Notes: generated by a model from the letters alone, not told the origin. A stretch of DNA of 64,000 nt from Leptolyngbya sp. O-77 (GCF_001548395.1 NZ_AP017367.1:657001-721000); one strand, 5' to 3'; positions 17,474 through 26,818 are shown, counted from the first letter of the stretch. Program-made: numbers and translations.

Positions 17474-18721
17474 CTAACGCTGGACTGGATCGACCACGAT
17501 TTCAACGCCTTGCGTGGGGCTGCCGTTGGTGATAACGCTGGTGCGCGTAGTGTTGATAAACCGCAACTGCCCGTCTACTGTGATTCGCGCCTGCACCGCG
17601 TAGGTGTAGCGGCTGTCGATCTGCGCTGGGTCGTAGGGTAGCTCGAAGGCAAAAGGCACCTGGCGGCCGCCAGCTTCAATCGTTTGCGTGGCCAGGATGC
17701 GGGCAGGCGCGTCAGCACGGCTGACATCCGCCAGCGATACTTCGATCAGCGCGTTGGGTGGCAGGGCGATTCGCGGCAGATAAGTAACCGTACCCGTGAC
17801 GAGCGATGACGTTTGCAACATACCGTTTACCGTGAGCGATTGAGTTCCTAAGTGGCCGCGATAGACCTGCACCGAGGGCGTGCCTTCATAGGCATAAGTT
17901 GTACCGTTTGCATCAGGCGTAGCAGTTGTGGGAACGCCATTTAGCGTCAATTGTCCTGTTTGCCGGTTGAACAGATTCATTAGCATCGCGCCATTGCGAC
18001 TAAACAAGCGCACGGCGTAGCCCGGCGTTTGGAAGAAGGAAAGCGTGGAGCCGTCGGGGAGCGTGGATGCACTTGGCGGGGCGGGCAGCGTTGCGCCAGG
18101 GGGCGATACCTCCACTACTGAACCCTCACTAACGCGATAAAACTGCGTTACTTCTTGCGTGGGGCAGCATTGCGGATCGTTTGGCCCTTGAATAATCATG
18201 TTGACGCTGATTAGCCCGTCGTCCAGAATGCGGACACGGTTGACCTGGATGCGATCGCCCAGTCCCGCCAGCATCGGCGACTCGATCGCCCCGTCCAGGT
18301 TCAGCAGCGGCGCAAGGTAAACGAAAATACCAGAGCCGCCCGTATTCACTGCCATGATCATCACGGCATCTTGCTGGCCGTTGCCATCCAGGTCACCAAA
18401 TGCGATTTGTCCCTGCTGCCGAGACAGCACCGCATTCAGCCGCCGATTGGGATCTTCAAACTGCCCATCTTTAAAAGTAATCACGCCGATCTGGGGCTGT
18501 TCGCCCAGGGTGGGGACGCTGTAGCTGGCGTTGAGGGCGATATTGAGGCGATCGCACCAGGCCCGTTTTTCTGGCGTAAACACCTCGCGGGTCAGGCAGT
18601 TATACCACGCTTCGCCCGCCTGGGCCAGCGTCGCCCTCGGCAGCGCCCCCGCAACGCCCTGACCAAGCAGCATCACGCCCAACCCCACACCCGCCCATCG
18701 GGAAAACACAGTCTTCTTCAT
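17474..18721 (-). CDS. Secreted YbaY/YscW-like envelope protein
   Basis: A signal peptide is visible (MKKTVFSRWAGVGLGVMLLG to ATLAQA). Residues about 40-200 have an FG-GAP-like GDLDGNGQQDAVMI motif. The middle (about 225-300) resembles a small beta domain with NRQTGQLTLNG. The last 105 residues (VTGTVTYLPRIALPPNALIE, then ILATQTI and PFAFELPYD) match the YbaY/YscW lipoprotein-chaperone fold. No lipobox cysteine is evident, so it is probably a soluble periplasmic protein. The start four codons inside the open frame gives a proper signal peptide. Confidence 0.65.
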   Translation of the reverse strand: MKKTVFSRWAGVGLGVMLLGQGVAGALPRATLAQAGEAWYNCLTREVFTPEKRAWCDRLNIALNASYSVPTLGEQPQIGVITFKDGQFEDPNRRLNAVLSRQQGQIAFGDLDGNGQQDAVMIMAVNTGGSGIFVYLAPLLNLDGAIESPMLAGLGDRIQVNRVRILDDGLISVNMIIQGPNDPQCCPTQEVTQFYRVSEGSVVEVSPPGATLPAPPSASTLPDGSTLSFFQTPGYAVRLFSRNGAMLMNLFNRQTGQLTLNGVPTTATPDANGTTYAYEGTPSVQVYRGHLGTQSLTVNGMLQTSSLVTGTVTYLPRIALPPNALIEVSLADVSRADAPARILATQTIEAGGRQVPFAFELPYDPAQIDSRYTYAVQARITVDGQLRFINTTRTSVITNGSPTQGVEIVVDPVQR

Positions 18722-19024
18722 CGTTAAATCCATACATTAAGTAACCCAGCATTCATCAACAGGTCAACCTGAGGTCAAACCAAGATTGACTCACTTTTGA
18801 ACGATAACAGGGAATTTTCTGCGGATAACCAGAAGTTTCCGTTTTTGCAACGCCTAGCGATGTCAATTTTCGAGTTTGGATTGGCGAGTTTGGATTGCCA
18901 ATCAAGCTTCTGCGGGGCTTCCAGTCCTTTCATTCAAAGCGTCCTTCAGGAGAATTGGAGACGAGAAGGCATCGGGAAAGGCTGCTTTTCGAGCTTGACC
19001 TCGAATCTTTTTTCAGAAATTACT
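18722..19024. other. Spacer upstream of the YbaY-like gene
   Basis: About 300 bp between the YbaY-like start and the lspA-like stop. It should contain the minus-strand promoter of the YbaY-like gene. I see no ORF with recognisable content; a plus-strand frame here only overlaps the lspA tail. Confidence 0.5.
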
Positions 19025-19537
19025 CTAGCGAAAGCGTCGGATGAGGTCTGAAAGCAGCCAATACAGGATGGAAATGTTTGTAACAAAACTTCCTAGCCTG
19101 ACGGCTATATCTGCTAAGTTGAAAATAGAAAGCGGGGGCGATCGCCAATCTAAGTAGATCGCAATGTCGCCGTATAAAATTTGCTCGACGGTGTTGCTGA
19201 TTCCCCCGGCTAGTAGTAGTCCCAATCCCACTTGCAGGGGCAGAATCATTTCTTTCCTAAATCTGCTGAATAGCAGTGTTGCGACAGCAATGATTCCCAT
19301 TAACATTAGTCGCAACCAGAGTGTCCAGGAAGTCAAGTTTGAATCAAAAAATGAGAAGGCAGCACCAGGATTTTTCAGATAAGTGAGGTGAAAGATTCTC
19401 GGTATGAGCGGCAGGGTTTTGGATGGAAGCTGTTCCTCAAAAGCTTTGCGTATGAGGACTTGCATTAGAAACCCCAGCACGCTGCCAGCCAGCCCAATGA
19501 TCCAGACCCAGCAATTTCTAGTCCTAGTTTCTGTCAT
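19025..19537 (-). CDS. Signal peptidase II-like protein with altered active site
   Basis: LspA cleaves lipoprotein signal peptides in the inner membrane. This 170-residue protein has four hydrophobic segments, the YLKNPGAAFSFF block and the C-terminal IFNLADIAVRLG block with the conserved Asn and catalytic Asp. The other catalytic region, normally GGxxGNxxDR, reads AGGISNTVEQ, so the first catalytic Asp is Glu and the following Arg is Gln. The conserved D and K of the first helix are also not obvious. It may be a divergent or inactive paralogue. It stands alone on the minus strand. Confidence 0.8.
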   Translation of the reverse strand: MTETRTRNCWVWIIGLAGSVLGFLMQVLIRKAFEEQLPSKTLPLIPRIFHLTYLKNPGAAFSFFDSNLTSWTLWLRLMLMGIIAVATLLFSRFRKEMILPLQVGLGLLLAGGISNTVEQILYGDIAIYLDWRSPPLSIFNLADIAVRLGSFVTNISILYWLLSDLIRRFR

Positions 19538-19596
19538 AAACGTTTTTGCCCGCAGTCTCCGCCAGGGTCGATTGATGCATAAGTTTTAATTCATGG

Positions 19597-19656
19597 TTTT
19601 AATACATGGCTTTAATACATGAGTTGTTTTAATACATGGCTTTAATACATGAGTTC
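19597..19656. repeat. 30-bp direct duplication
   Basis: The unit TTTTAATACATGGCTTTAAT, followed by ACATGAGTTG, occurs at 19597 and again at 19627, with a third partial copy before it. Within each unit TTTAATACATG is itself repeated. It lies in the AT-rich 336-bp spacer between the lspA-like gene and the P-type ATPase gene. Confidence 0.9.
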
Positions 19657-19821
19657 GAGGTTGCGGATTGATGCACTGATTTTAGTTTCCGTGCTGCCCA
19701 GTCTTTTTGCCCCAGTCTTTTTGTTAGATCCAGACGAGTTTGGGGTTTGAAATTTCTGGCTGACGATAGATTGTTTTTTCCTGTTTCAGGTGTAAGTTTT
19801 GGTGGGAGTAGTTGCCTCGAT

Positions 19822-19864
19822 TTAACTCAAGATTTCGATTTGGTTAACTCAAGATTTTGATTTG
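19822..19864. repeat. 22-bp direct repeat upstream of the P-type ATPase gene
   Basis: Two copies of TTAACTCAAGATTTCGATTT (19822-19842 and 19844-19864, one mismatch). The second copy ends 9 bp before the chosen ATPase start, so it overlaps the ribosome-binding region and could be an operator or simply a duplication. Confidence 0.85.
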
Positions 19865-19873
19865 AAACTGCCT

Positions 19874-22585
19874 ATGACTCGCACTCTAGAAAAGTCGCAA
19901 GCTCAATCCTGGCACGCGCAACCCGCCGACATCGTAGCGCGATCGCTCCGGGTTGATCCGCGCCTTGGACTCTCGTCCGCCGAGGTGGTTCAGCGCCAGG
20001 AACAATACGGCCGCAACGAGCTGAAGGCAGTGCCAGGGAAAAGTCCCCTGGTGCGCTTTTTGCTGCAATTTCATCAGCCATTGCTCTACATTTTGCTGGT
20101 TGCAGGCAGCGTCAAGGCGTTTTTGGGGTCGTGGGTGAATGCCTGGGTGATTTGGGGCGTAACGCTAATCAACGCCATCATCGGCTACGTGCAGGAGGCT
20201 AAGGCGGAAAGTGCGATCGCCGCGCTGGCTGCGACCGTGCAAACCGAGGCGACCGTGGTGCGCGATGGGCAGACGATACATATCTCATCCGTAGAACTGG
20301 TGCCGGGGGACGTGGTAAAGCTGGTGTCGGGCGACAAGGTTCCGGCGGATTTGCGGCTGGTGACGGCGCGAAATTTGCAGATCAGCGAGTCGGCGCTGAC
20401 GGGTGAATCGGTAGCCGTGGAAAAGTGGGTTGACCCGGTGGCAGAAGACGTGCCGCTGGCCGATCGGCGAAACATGGCCTACGCAGGCAGCTTTGTGACA
20501 TCGGGACGCGGGCGCGGCGTGGTGGTGGCGATCGCCAACAACACCGAAACCGGGCGCATTTCTCAACTGATGCAGCGGCAGACTAACTTATCTACGCCGC
20601 TCACCCGCAAGTTTGAAAAATTCAGCAAAACGTTGCTTTATTTTATCCTGGCGGTGGCGGCACTGACCTTTGCTGTGGGGCTGGGGTACGGCAATCCCTG
20701 GCCGGATATGTTTGAGGCGGCGGTGGCGCTGGCGGTGAGCGCGATTCCTGAAGGGCTGCCTGCGGTGGTGACGATTACGCTGGCGATCGGCGTGTCGCGC
20801 ATGGCCCGCCGCCATGCCATCATCCGCAAGCTGCCTGCGGTGGAGGCGTTGGGCAGCGCCACCGTCATCTGTTCCGACAAAACGGGCACGCTGACGGAAA
20901 ACCAGATGACCGTGCAGGAAATCTACGCGGGCGGACAGGCATTCTTTGTGACGGGAACGGGCTACAGTCCAGTGGGCGCGATTCAGCCCGTGGAGTCTGG
21001 TCAGCTTACGAATCCGGCGCTGACAGAATGCCTGAAAGCAGGGCTGCTGTGCAATGAGTCTTATCTGGAGCAGGACGATGGCCAGTGGCAGGTGATTGGC
21101 GATCCGACGGAGGGGGCGCTGATTGTGTCGGCGCAAAAGGCGGGCTTTGGGATGGCAACGCTGAAGGCGGAACTGCCTCGCATCGATTTTATTCCGTTTG
21201 AGTCGGAACATCAGTATATGGCGACGCTGCATTCAACAGGCGAAGGGGGCAATCGCCTGGTGTATGCGAAGGGATCGGTAGAGGCGATTCTCTCGCGCTG
21301 CGATCGCGCTTTGTCTGCCAGTGGGACACTCCAGCCGCTTGATGCCGATGCGATTTACCGCCAGGTCGAATCGATGACGGAGGCAGGAATGCGGGTGCTG
21401 GCCTTTGCCACAACATCTCTAGCCCAAGACACGCTTGACCCGCCGGATATTGACACTGGCCTGACGTTTCTGGGCTTGCAGGGAATGATCGATCCGCCGC
21501 GCCAGGAGGCCGTGCGAGCGGTGCGGGCCTGCCAGTCTGCGGGCATTCAGGTGAAGATGATCACGGGCGACCACATTGGCACGGCAACGGCGATCGCCCG
21601 CCAGATTGGGCTACAGCGGGATGGGCAGGTGCAGGCCTTTACGGGGCAAGCCCTGGCAGAAATGGACGATCAGCAGTTGGCCAACGCAGTAGAAAATGGC
21701 TCGGTGTTTGCCCGCGTTGCGCCAGAGCAAAAGCTGCGGCTGGTGGAGGCACTGCAAGCAAAGGGCGAAGTGGTGGCGATGACGGGCGACGGCGTGAACG
21801 ATGCCCCGGCGCTGCGGCAGGCAGATATCGGCACGGCGATGGGTCGGGCTGGAACGGAGGTGGCGAAGGAAGCCGCTGACATGATCCTGACAGACGACAA
21901 CTTTGCCTCCATCGAAGCGGCGGTGGAGGAAGGGCGGACGGTCTATCGGAATTTGCTAAAGGCGATCGCCTTTTTGCTGCCGGTGAATGGCGGTGAGTCG
22001 ATGTCGATTTTGATCAGCGTGCTGCTGAATCGGGCGCTACCGATCCTGTCGCTGCAAGTGCTGTGGATGAACATGATCAACTCCATCGCCATGACCGTGC
22101 CGCTCTCGTTTGAACCCAAGTCGGAGCGCGTGATGCAGCGCCCACCGCGCAACCCCCGTGAGCCGCTGCTCAACCGCAAGCTGTTGAAGCGCGTTTTGCT
22201 GGTGTCGCTGTTTAACTGGATTGTGATTTTTGGCGTGTTTGAATGGATTAATCAAACGACCGACAACATCGCGCTGGCCCGAACGATGGCGATCCAGGCG
22301 CTGGTGGCGGGGCGGATTTTTTACCTGCTGAGCATTAGCGAGTTGGGGCTGGGCCTGGTGAATAAGCTGCGCGGCCGGGTGCAGCAGATTCCGTCCGCTC
22401 CGGCTGTGTTGTGGGGCATTGCGGGGGCGATCGCCCTGCAAGTGCTATTCAGCCAGTGGAGCGTGATGAATCGCCTGTTTGCCACCGCGCCGCTGAGCCT
22501 AGAGCAGTGGGGCATTTGTCTGCTAATCGGCGTGCCGATGATTGGCGTAGCGGCGATCGCCAATCGACTGCATCCGCCAGAGTAG
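19874..22585 (+). CDS. Cation-transporting P-type ATPase (type II, PacL/PMA-like)
   Basis: An inner-membrane ATP-driven cation pump of about 903 residues. Landmarks in order are the N-terminal cation ATPase segment, the actuator motif SALTGES, the membrane motif IPEGLPAVVTITLA, the phosphorylation site CSDKTGTLTENQMTV, the nucleotide-binding GDPTEGAL, the hinge MTGDGVNDAPALRQAD and a C-terminal block of membrane helices. IPEGLP places it with type II Ca2+/Na+/H+ pumps; the transported ion is not certain. The ATG at 19874 is preferred over an upstream TTG at 19862. It stands alone with the direct repeats upstream. Confidence 0.92.
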   Translation: MTRTLEKSQAQSWHAQPADIVARSLRVDPRLGLSSAEVVQRQEQYGRNELKAVPGKSPLVRFLLQFHQPLLYILLVAGSVKAFLGSWVNAWVIWGVTLINAIIGYVQEAKAESAIAALAATVQTEATVVRDGQTIHISSVELVPGDVVKLVSGDKVPADLRLVTARNLQISESALTGESVAVEKWVDPVAEDVPLADRRNMAYAGSFVTSGRGRGVVVAIANNTETGRISQLMQRQTNLSTPLTRKFEKFSKTLLYFILAVAALTFAVGLGYGNPWPDMFEAAVALAVSAIPEGLPAVVTITLAIGVSRMARRHAIIRKLPAVEALGSATVICSDKTGTLTENQMTVQEIYAGGQAFFVTGTGYSPVGAIQPVESGQLTNPALTECLKAGLLCNESYLEQDDGQWQVIGDPTEGALIVSAQKAGFGMATLKAELPRIDFIPFESEHQYMATLHSTGEGGNRLVYAKGSVEAILSRCDRALSASGTLQPLDADAIYRQVESMTEAGMRVLAFATTSLAQDTLDPPDIDTGLTFLGLQGMIDPPRQEAVRAVRACQSAGIQVKMITGDHIGTATAIARQIGLQRDGQVQAFTGQALAEMDDQQLANAVENGSVFARVAPEQKLRLVEALQAKGEVVAMTGDGVNDAPALRQADIGTAMGRAGTEVAKEAADMILTDDNFASIEAAVEEGRTVYRNLLKAIAFLLPVNGGESMSILISVLLNRALPILSLQVLWMNMINSIAMTVPLSFEPKSERVMQRPPRNPREPLLNRKLLKRVLLVSLFNWIVIFGVFEWINQTTDNIALARTMAIQALVAGRIFYLLSISELGLGLVNKLRGRVQQIPSAPAVLWGIAGAIALQVLFSQWSVMNRLFATAPLSLEQWGICLLIGVPMIGVAAIANRLHPPE

Positions 22586-22957
22586 CGAACCGAAATCCTT
22601 CGCCCGTCTGCCCAGATATCTGTCCAGATATCTGCCTGTTCCACGTAGCCATCAATTACCCCATCACCTGCGCCGTACCCGTTGATGCGCTGGGTCCCCA
22701 GCGTTTCCCGCTATCCTTTGCAGGCATTGCCCAGTTGACTTGGGAAATCATTGCAAAAGTTCATAAAATTCATCAGCTCTGAGTCAGCGTGATTGCAGAT
22801 GCATGACGAAACCGCCTGAAGTGGTAGATTTTATAGGCAAGGTTTTTACTATTTTGGCAGTATTTAATCGGGCTAGGATAGGGCGGGCATCGGGCGATTC
22901 GTCTCAGGGGTTTCTGTGAGCCAGGGGATGAATGGCTGGCGTTGAGTCAAGCGTGTG
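22586..22957. other. Spacer between P-type ATPase and TpsB-like gene
   Basis: About 370 bp with no supported gene. A short near-palindromic duplication (CCAGATATCTG at about 22611-22638) follows the ATPase stop. The 3' part (22840-22950) should contain the promoter of the TpsB-like gene. Confidence 0.5.
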
Positions 22958-24760
22958 ATGAATGAAGCAGGCAATGAGAAGCAGGCAATGAAAATATTCC
23001 AAAGCATAGGCAGCGCGATTTCTGACGGGAGCGCTCTGCGAATTGCGCTGGGGACATCCGTAGGGCTGGTGGCTCTGGTTCCAGCGCCGCAAAGGGTGAT
23101 CGCCCAAGCAATCCCCGGTGGGTCAAATCCACCCGTTGTGTTGCCGCCAGATGCCGAATCGCGCCCTTTCCCCATCGAGCGGCCGCGAGACACGCCGCCG
23201 CTGCCTATTGAAGTGCCTGCTGAGCCGTCGCCGCCCGTGCTAGACCCTGCTTCGGGCACGCCAAACCCTGATCCGGCGGTGCCTGTGGTGCGCTTTCGGG
23301 TGAATGAGATCAACGTTACAGGGAATTCTATCCTGCACGACGAGATTGCCGAAGCCATTCAGTGCTGCGTGAATCGAGACGTGACGTTTGAAGAACTGAT
23401 TGCATTACGCAGTGCCATCACTCAACTGTACATTGACCGGGGCTATGTGACATCAGGCGCATTCCTGCTAAATAACCAGGACGTTCGCAGCGGCGTGGTA
23501 GAAATTCGAGTAGTAGAGGGCGAACTAGAAGACGACATTCAAATCACAGGCTTGCAGCGGTTGAATCCGAGCTACGTGCGATCGCGCTTGCGGTTAGCCG
23601 GAAAAAAGCCGTTGAACCAGCGGGATCTGGAGCGGGCCTTGCAATTGCTGCAAATTGATCCGCAGATTGAATCGGTGGATGCCGAACTGACGGCGGGCAG
23701 CGTTCCCGGCCGCAGTCTGCTGGCGGTAAATTTACAAGAAGCATCGCCGTTTTCTGCAAATATTGGCGCGGACAACTATCAGTCTTCCAGCATTGGCTCG
23801 GCGCAGTTCAGCCTCTCTGCCAGCTATAGCAATCTGCTGGGGGTGGGCGATCGCCTCTTCGCCAGCTACGGCCGCACCGACGGGCTAAATCTGTATAACA
23901 TGGGCGTCAGCCTGCCTGTTAATCCCCGCGACGGCACCGTCACCCTTAGTTTCAACACCAACGATAGCCGCATTATCGAAGATGCCTTCGAGGAGTTTGA
24001 CATCCGCAGCGAGGCCGAAACTTGGTCGCTCCAGTTTCGCCAACCCCTCTCGCGCAGCGTGAATCAGGAATTTGCCATTGGCGTGGGGCTGGATTTGCGC
24101 CGCAGCCAGACGTTCATTTTGGGCGATCGCCCCTTTAGCTTTTCACGCGGCGCAGAAAACGGCGAATCCAGGGTGACGGCGCTGCGCTTTTTTCAAGACT
24201 GGGTCGAGCGCGATCGCCTCAGCGTGCTGGTTGCTCGTTCAGAATTTAGCCTTGGGCTGGATGCCTTTGATGCCACAGTGAACGACAGCGGCACCGACGG
24301 GTTGTTTGTAAAATGGCTGGGACAGTTTCAGTGGGTGCGGCGCTTTTCGGGGCGATCGATCTTTCTGGCGCGGGTGAATGCCCAACTCACACCCGACTCG
24401 CTGCTGTCGATCGAGCGAATCGGGCTGGGCGGCTTCGATACGGTGCGCGGCTATGCCCAAAACCAAATCGTTGCTGACAACGCCATCTGGGGTTCTCTAG
24501 AAGCCCGCTTTCCCCTGCTGCGAAACTCCGACCGCCTGACGCTGATTTCATTTTTGGACGCGGGCCATGCGTGGAACATTGACTTGGACAATCCAGAAGA
24601 CGACTTTCTGCTGGGCATTGGCGCAGGATTGCGCTGGGAGGCGTTGCCCAATCTAGTGGTGGGGCTAGACTACGGACTGCCGCTGATTGATGCTCAGTCT
24701 CAAGGCGACTCCCTGCAAGATAACGGATTCTACCTGTCGGTGCGCTACTTCCCGTTTTAG
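22958..24760 (+). CDS. Two-partner secretion outer-membrane transporter (ShlB/FhaC/HecB family)
   Basis: TpsB proteins carry TpsA exoproteins across the outer membrane. A signal peptide (about residues 11-50, ending VIAQA) is followed by a Pro-rich linker with PPLPIEVPAEPSPPV, a POTRA region with VNEINVTGNSILHDEI and GYVTSGAFLLNNQDV, then a beta-barrel half with GEVRGY-like GFDTVRGYAQNQI. The protein ends in aromatic VRYFPF, as expected for an outer-membrane barrel. Length about 600 residues is normal. An internal Met at 22988 (MKIFQS) is an equally good start. No TpsA substrate gene is adjacent; IS remnants follow directly. Confidence 0.9.
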   Translation: MNEAGNEKQAMKIFQSIGSAISDGSALRIALGTSVGLVALVPAPQRVIAQAIPGGSNPPVVLPPDAESRPFPIERPRDTPPLPIEVPAEPSPPVLDPASGTPNPDPAVPVVRFRVNEINVTGNSILHDEIAEAIQCCVNRDVTFEELIALRSAITQLYIDRGYVTSGAFLLNNQDVRSGVVEIRVVEGELEDDIQITGLQRLNPSYVRSRLRLAGKKPLNQRDLERALQLLQIDPQIESVDAELTAGSVPGRSLLAVNLQEASPFSANIGADNYQSSSIGSAQFSLSASYSNLLGVGDRLFASYGRTDGLNLYNMGVSLPVNPRDGTVTLSFNTNDSRIIEDAFEEFDIRSEAETWSLQFRQPLSRSVNQEFAIGVGLDLRRSQTFILGDRPFSFSRGAENGESRVTALRFFQDWVERDRLSVLVARSEFSLGLDAFDATVNDSGTDGLFVKWLGQFQWVRRFSGRSIFLARVNAQLTPDSLLSIERIGLGGFDTVRGYAQNQIVADNAIWGSLEARFPLLRNSDRLTLISFLDAGHAWNIDLDNPEDDFLLGIGAGLRWEALPNLVVGLDYGLPLIDAQSQGDSLQDNGFYLSVRYFPF

Positions 24761-24809
24761 CCTGTAGCGCCAGGACACGCGAATATGCTGCTGGAGGGTA
24801 GTGGATTAT

Positions 24810-25055
24810 TCTAAAGGGAACCAACAATGGGTTTGGCTGACCATTGATGCCGAGACCCGAGAAGTGATTGGCTGTTATATCGGCGACCGTTCTCGGGACT
24901 CGGCAAGGGCACTCTGGGAATCTCTGCCAGCGGTTTATCGCCAATGTGCCAAAGTCTATACGGACTTCTGGGACGCCTACATTACGGTGATTCCGAGCAA
25001 ACGCCATGAGGCGGTGGGCAAAGACAATGGCTTGACCAGTTACATCGAGCGTTGC
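24810..25055 (+). mobile_element. IS1-family transposase remnant
   Basis: The reading frame from KGNQQWVWLTIDAETRE through YIGDRSRDSA, YTDFWDAY and PSKRHEAVGK to SYIER is the catalytic middle of an IS1-type (DDE) transposase. The N-terminal zinc and helix-turn-helix part and the C-terminal tail are absent, so it is a dead fragment. The similarity stops abruptly near 25055, just before the tail of the CPCC-DUF6714 gene. Confidence 0.85.
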
Positions 25056-25084
25056 CCGTTGCAGTACTTCTTCCAGCCAATCTC

Positions 25085-25837
25085 TCAGGTGGAAAATTGC
25101 CCCCAATAGGCATCGAGCGCTTTCTGAGCTGCCCATTCATCCGACTCCCCATAGGCTGCATTGAACTGCAGAAATTGACAAACTGCCCTTGACTGCTCCA
25201 GGTTCAGCACACCGAATCGAGACAACATAGACTCTCTAAGCTCAGGTTTGTCTGGCAAGAGACAACTGTAGATAACTGAAGCACCAGCACTTGTAGTATG
25301 TGGACACCGGAGCGCATGGAGCATCCAAACAGGTAGGTAATACCGCCATCCCTTGCCATCCAGCAAGCTAAAGGCATCCCACAGTTGCTTAATCCACTCG
25401 ATTGGTACATCTTGCCAGCGCTGGTCTGTATCCAGTGCTCGAGCCGCAGCACGTTCCTCTTCGCCGCCCCAATCGTCAATCGCCCTTACTTCGTGAAGCG
25501 TAACTCCGTCTTCACGACTAACTCCATCAAATGCCTGCGTAATTTGTTCGATGAGTCTTAGTCTGTCTTGCTCTGCAAGCATATCGAGGGGAGTCCAGTT
25601 TGGTATTCGCTCATCTTCCATGGTTGGACGACGAACCTGGCTACTCCACTGAGGGTCGCACGCACCACATTCAAGAAAACTATGTTGGGCTGCCCGCAGG
25701 CATGACTTTAGTACCGAATCAATATCTTCCCAAAAACAAATGGGACAAATCAAATAAGTACCTGGAGGTAGTGCAGACAAGACCCGATACCCACAGCAGG
25801 GGCAGGGATATAGCAGACTTGCGTTGCTCCTATTCAC
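25085..25837 (-). CDS. CPCC cysteine-rich domain fused to DUF6714-like domain
   Basis: A 250-residue soluble protein. Residues about 8-80 form a CPCC cysteine-rich domain: YPCPCCGYRVLS, ICPICFWEDI, then AQHSFLECGACDP and the VRRP motif; four cysteines probably bind zinc. Residues about 88-180 resemble DUF6714 (ITQAFDGVSREDGVTLHE, then LLDGKGWRYYLPVWMLHAL). Both domain types are often found near polymorphic or contact-dependent toxin loci, so an immunity-like role is possible but unproven. It sits among IS remnants, downstream of a TpsB-type gene, and looks like an acquired gene. Confidence 0.7.
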   Translation of the reverse strand: MNRSNASLLYPCPCCGYRVLSALPPGTYLICPICFWEDIDSVLKSCLRAAQHSFLECGACDPQWSSQVRRPTMEDERIPNWTPLDMLAEQDRLRLIEQITQAFDGVSREDGVTLHEVRAIDDWGGEEERAAARALDTDQRWQDVPIEWIKQLWDAFSLLDGKGWRYYLPVWMLHALRCPHTTSAGASVIYSCLLPDKPELRESMLSRFGVLNLEQSRAVCQFLQFNAAYGESDEWAAQKALDAYWGQFST

Positions 25838-25942
25838 AATCTAAGAGGATGTTTGGGAAGTAGCAGTGGACGCCAGTATTAGGAAAGATCCCTAGAGTTT
25901 AGGCTGAAGTTTATCAGATGCGCAACAGCCTTCCAGGAAGCC

Positions 25943-26085
25943 ATGACCTTAGCCTACGCTAGCGAACTGACACTTGAACAGTACCCATGGTTTGCTGCAC
26001 TACTCAGCCTCGCTCATGCAACAGGTAGACCGCGCAGTGTGAACTTGATGCTGGTGGTGCAAGCGATCTTGTATGTGCTAATGAA
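25943..26085 (+). mobile_element. IS5-family transposase N-terminal remnant
   Basis: The frame ASELTLEQYPWFAALLSLAH then GRPRSVNLMLVVQAILYVL matches the start of IS5/IS1031-type transposases (normally xLTDEQW...LLP...GRPR...DLR...AIFYVL). It ends abruptly at about 26085 where another transposase fragment begins. Only about 48 codons remain. Confidence 0.7.
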
Positions 26086-26313
26086 CTGCATCAAGCCCAG
26101 TGCTTTTGTCAGTCTTTACAGAAGCACCGGCACCGAATTGTCAACTACGAGTATTACCAGAGGGAGGGCCTCTGCTCGATTGGTTCCGGTGCGGTGGAAT
26201 CAGCCGTCAAACAAATTGACCGTCGCTTACAGATTTCGGGGGCACGGTGGAAACCAGAGCATGTGCCGAACGTCTTAGCCCACCGCTGTGCTTACCTCGA
26301 CAACTTGCTCTAA
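26086..26313 (+). mobile_element. ISKra4-family transposase C-terminal remnant
   Basis: In the frame starting LHQAQCFCQ at 26086, the product contains GLCSIGSGAVESAVKQIDRR, then ISGARWKPEHVPNVLAHRCAYLD, ending at TAA 26313. This is the conserved C-terminus of ISKra4-type transposases. The rest of the gene is missing; it abuts the IS5 fragment. Confidence 0.8.
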
Positions 26314-26818
26314 TTTCCTCTCAAGAAGGTGACACACACCCCAGGCTAAGGTTCACAGCATCGACCGGAATTTGTTCTGCAACAATGGTTAACCCATCTG
26401 GGAGACGATGAACCGTTGGCGCATTGAGACGAGGCGTTTTGCTCGCCTCCAGCACAGTTGGGATTGGAGTCATTGGGCAACAGACAGGCAGTTCTTAATC
26501 TATCTTAATCGTCTGAACCATTGAAAACAGCATTGCCGCTCTAGTTTTCCTAGTTTCATCCTACCCATCCCCCTCTCAATTACGCTCAATCGCTGACCTC
26601 AATCCCTGAGCAGGCTTCACTTTCCGGAGCGCTCCAGGGAATGCTGGTAGGAAAGAATGATTGGGATGATTGGCGCTGGGTTTGGGAATGGCAGACAGGG
26701 CAGGGGGCTGAAGGTCTAGGGTTTCAGGCGGTCAGGGCGACGCAGTTGAGAAAGGTCTGACAGACTTTGCCCGCGATCCAGCGAGATGGAGATGTTTAGG
26801 AAAGTTTTGGAGGCAGGA
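26314..26818. other. Spacer after the IS remnants
   Basis: About 505 bp without a supportable gene. The first part (GAAGGTGACACACACCCC near 26325) may be the outer end of the ISKra4 element. The remainder leads into the lipoprotein gene, with GGAGG at 26809-26813 as its ribosome-binding site. Confidence 0.45.
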
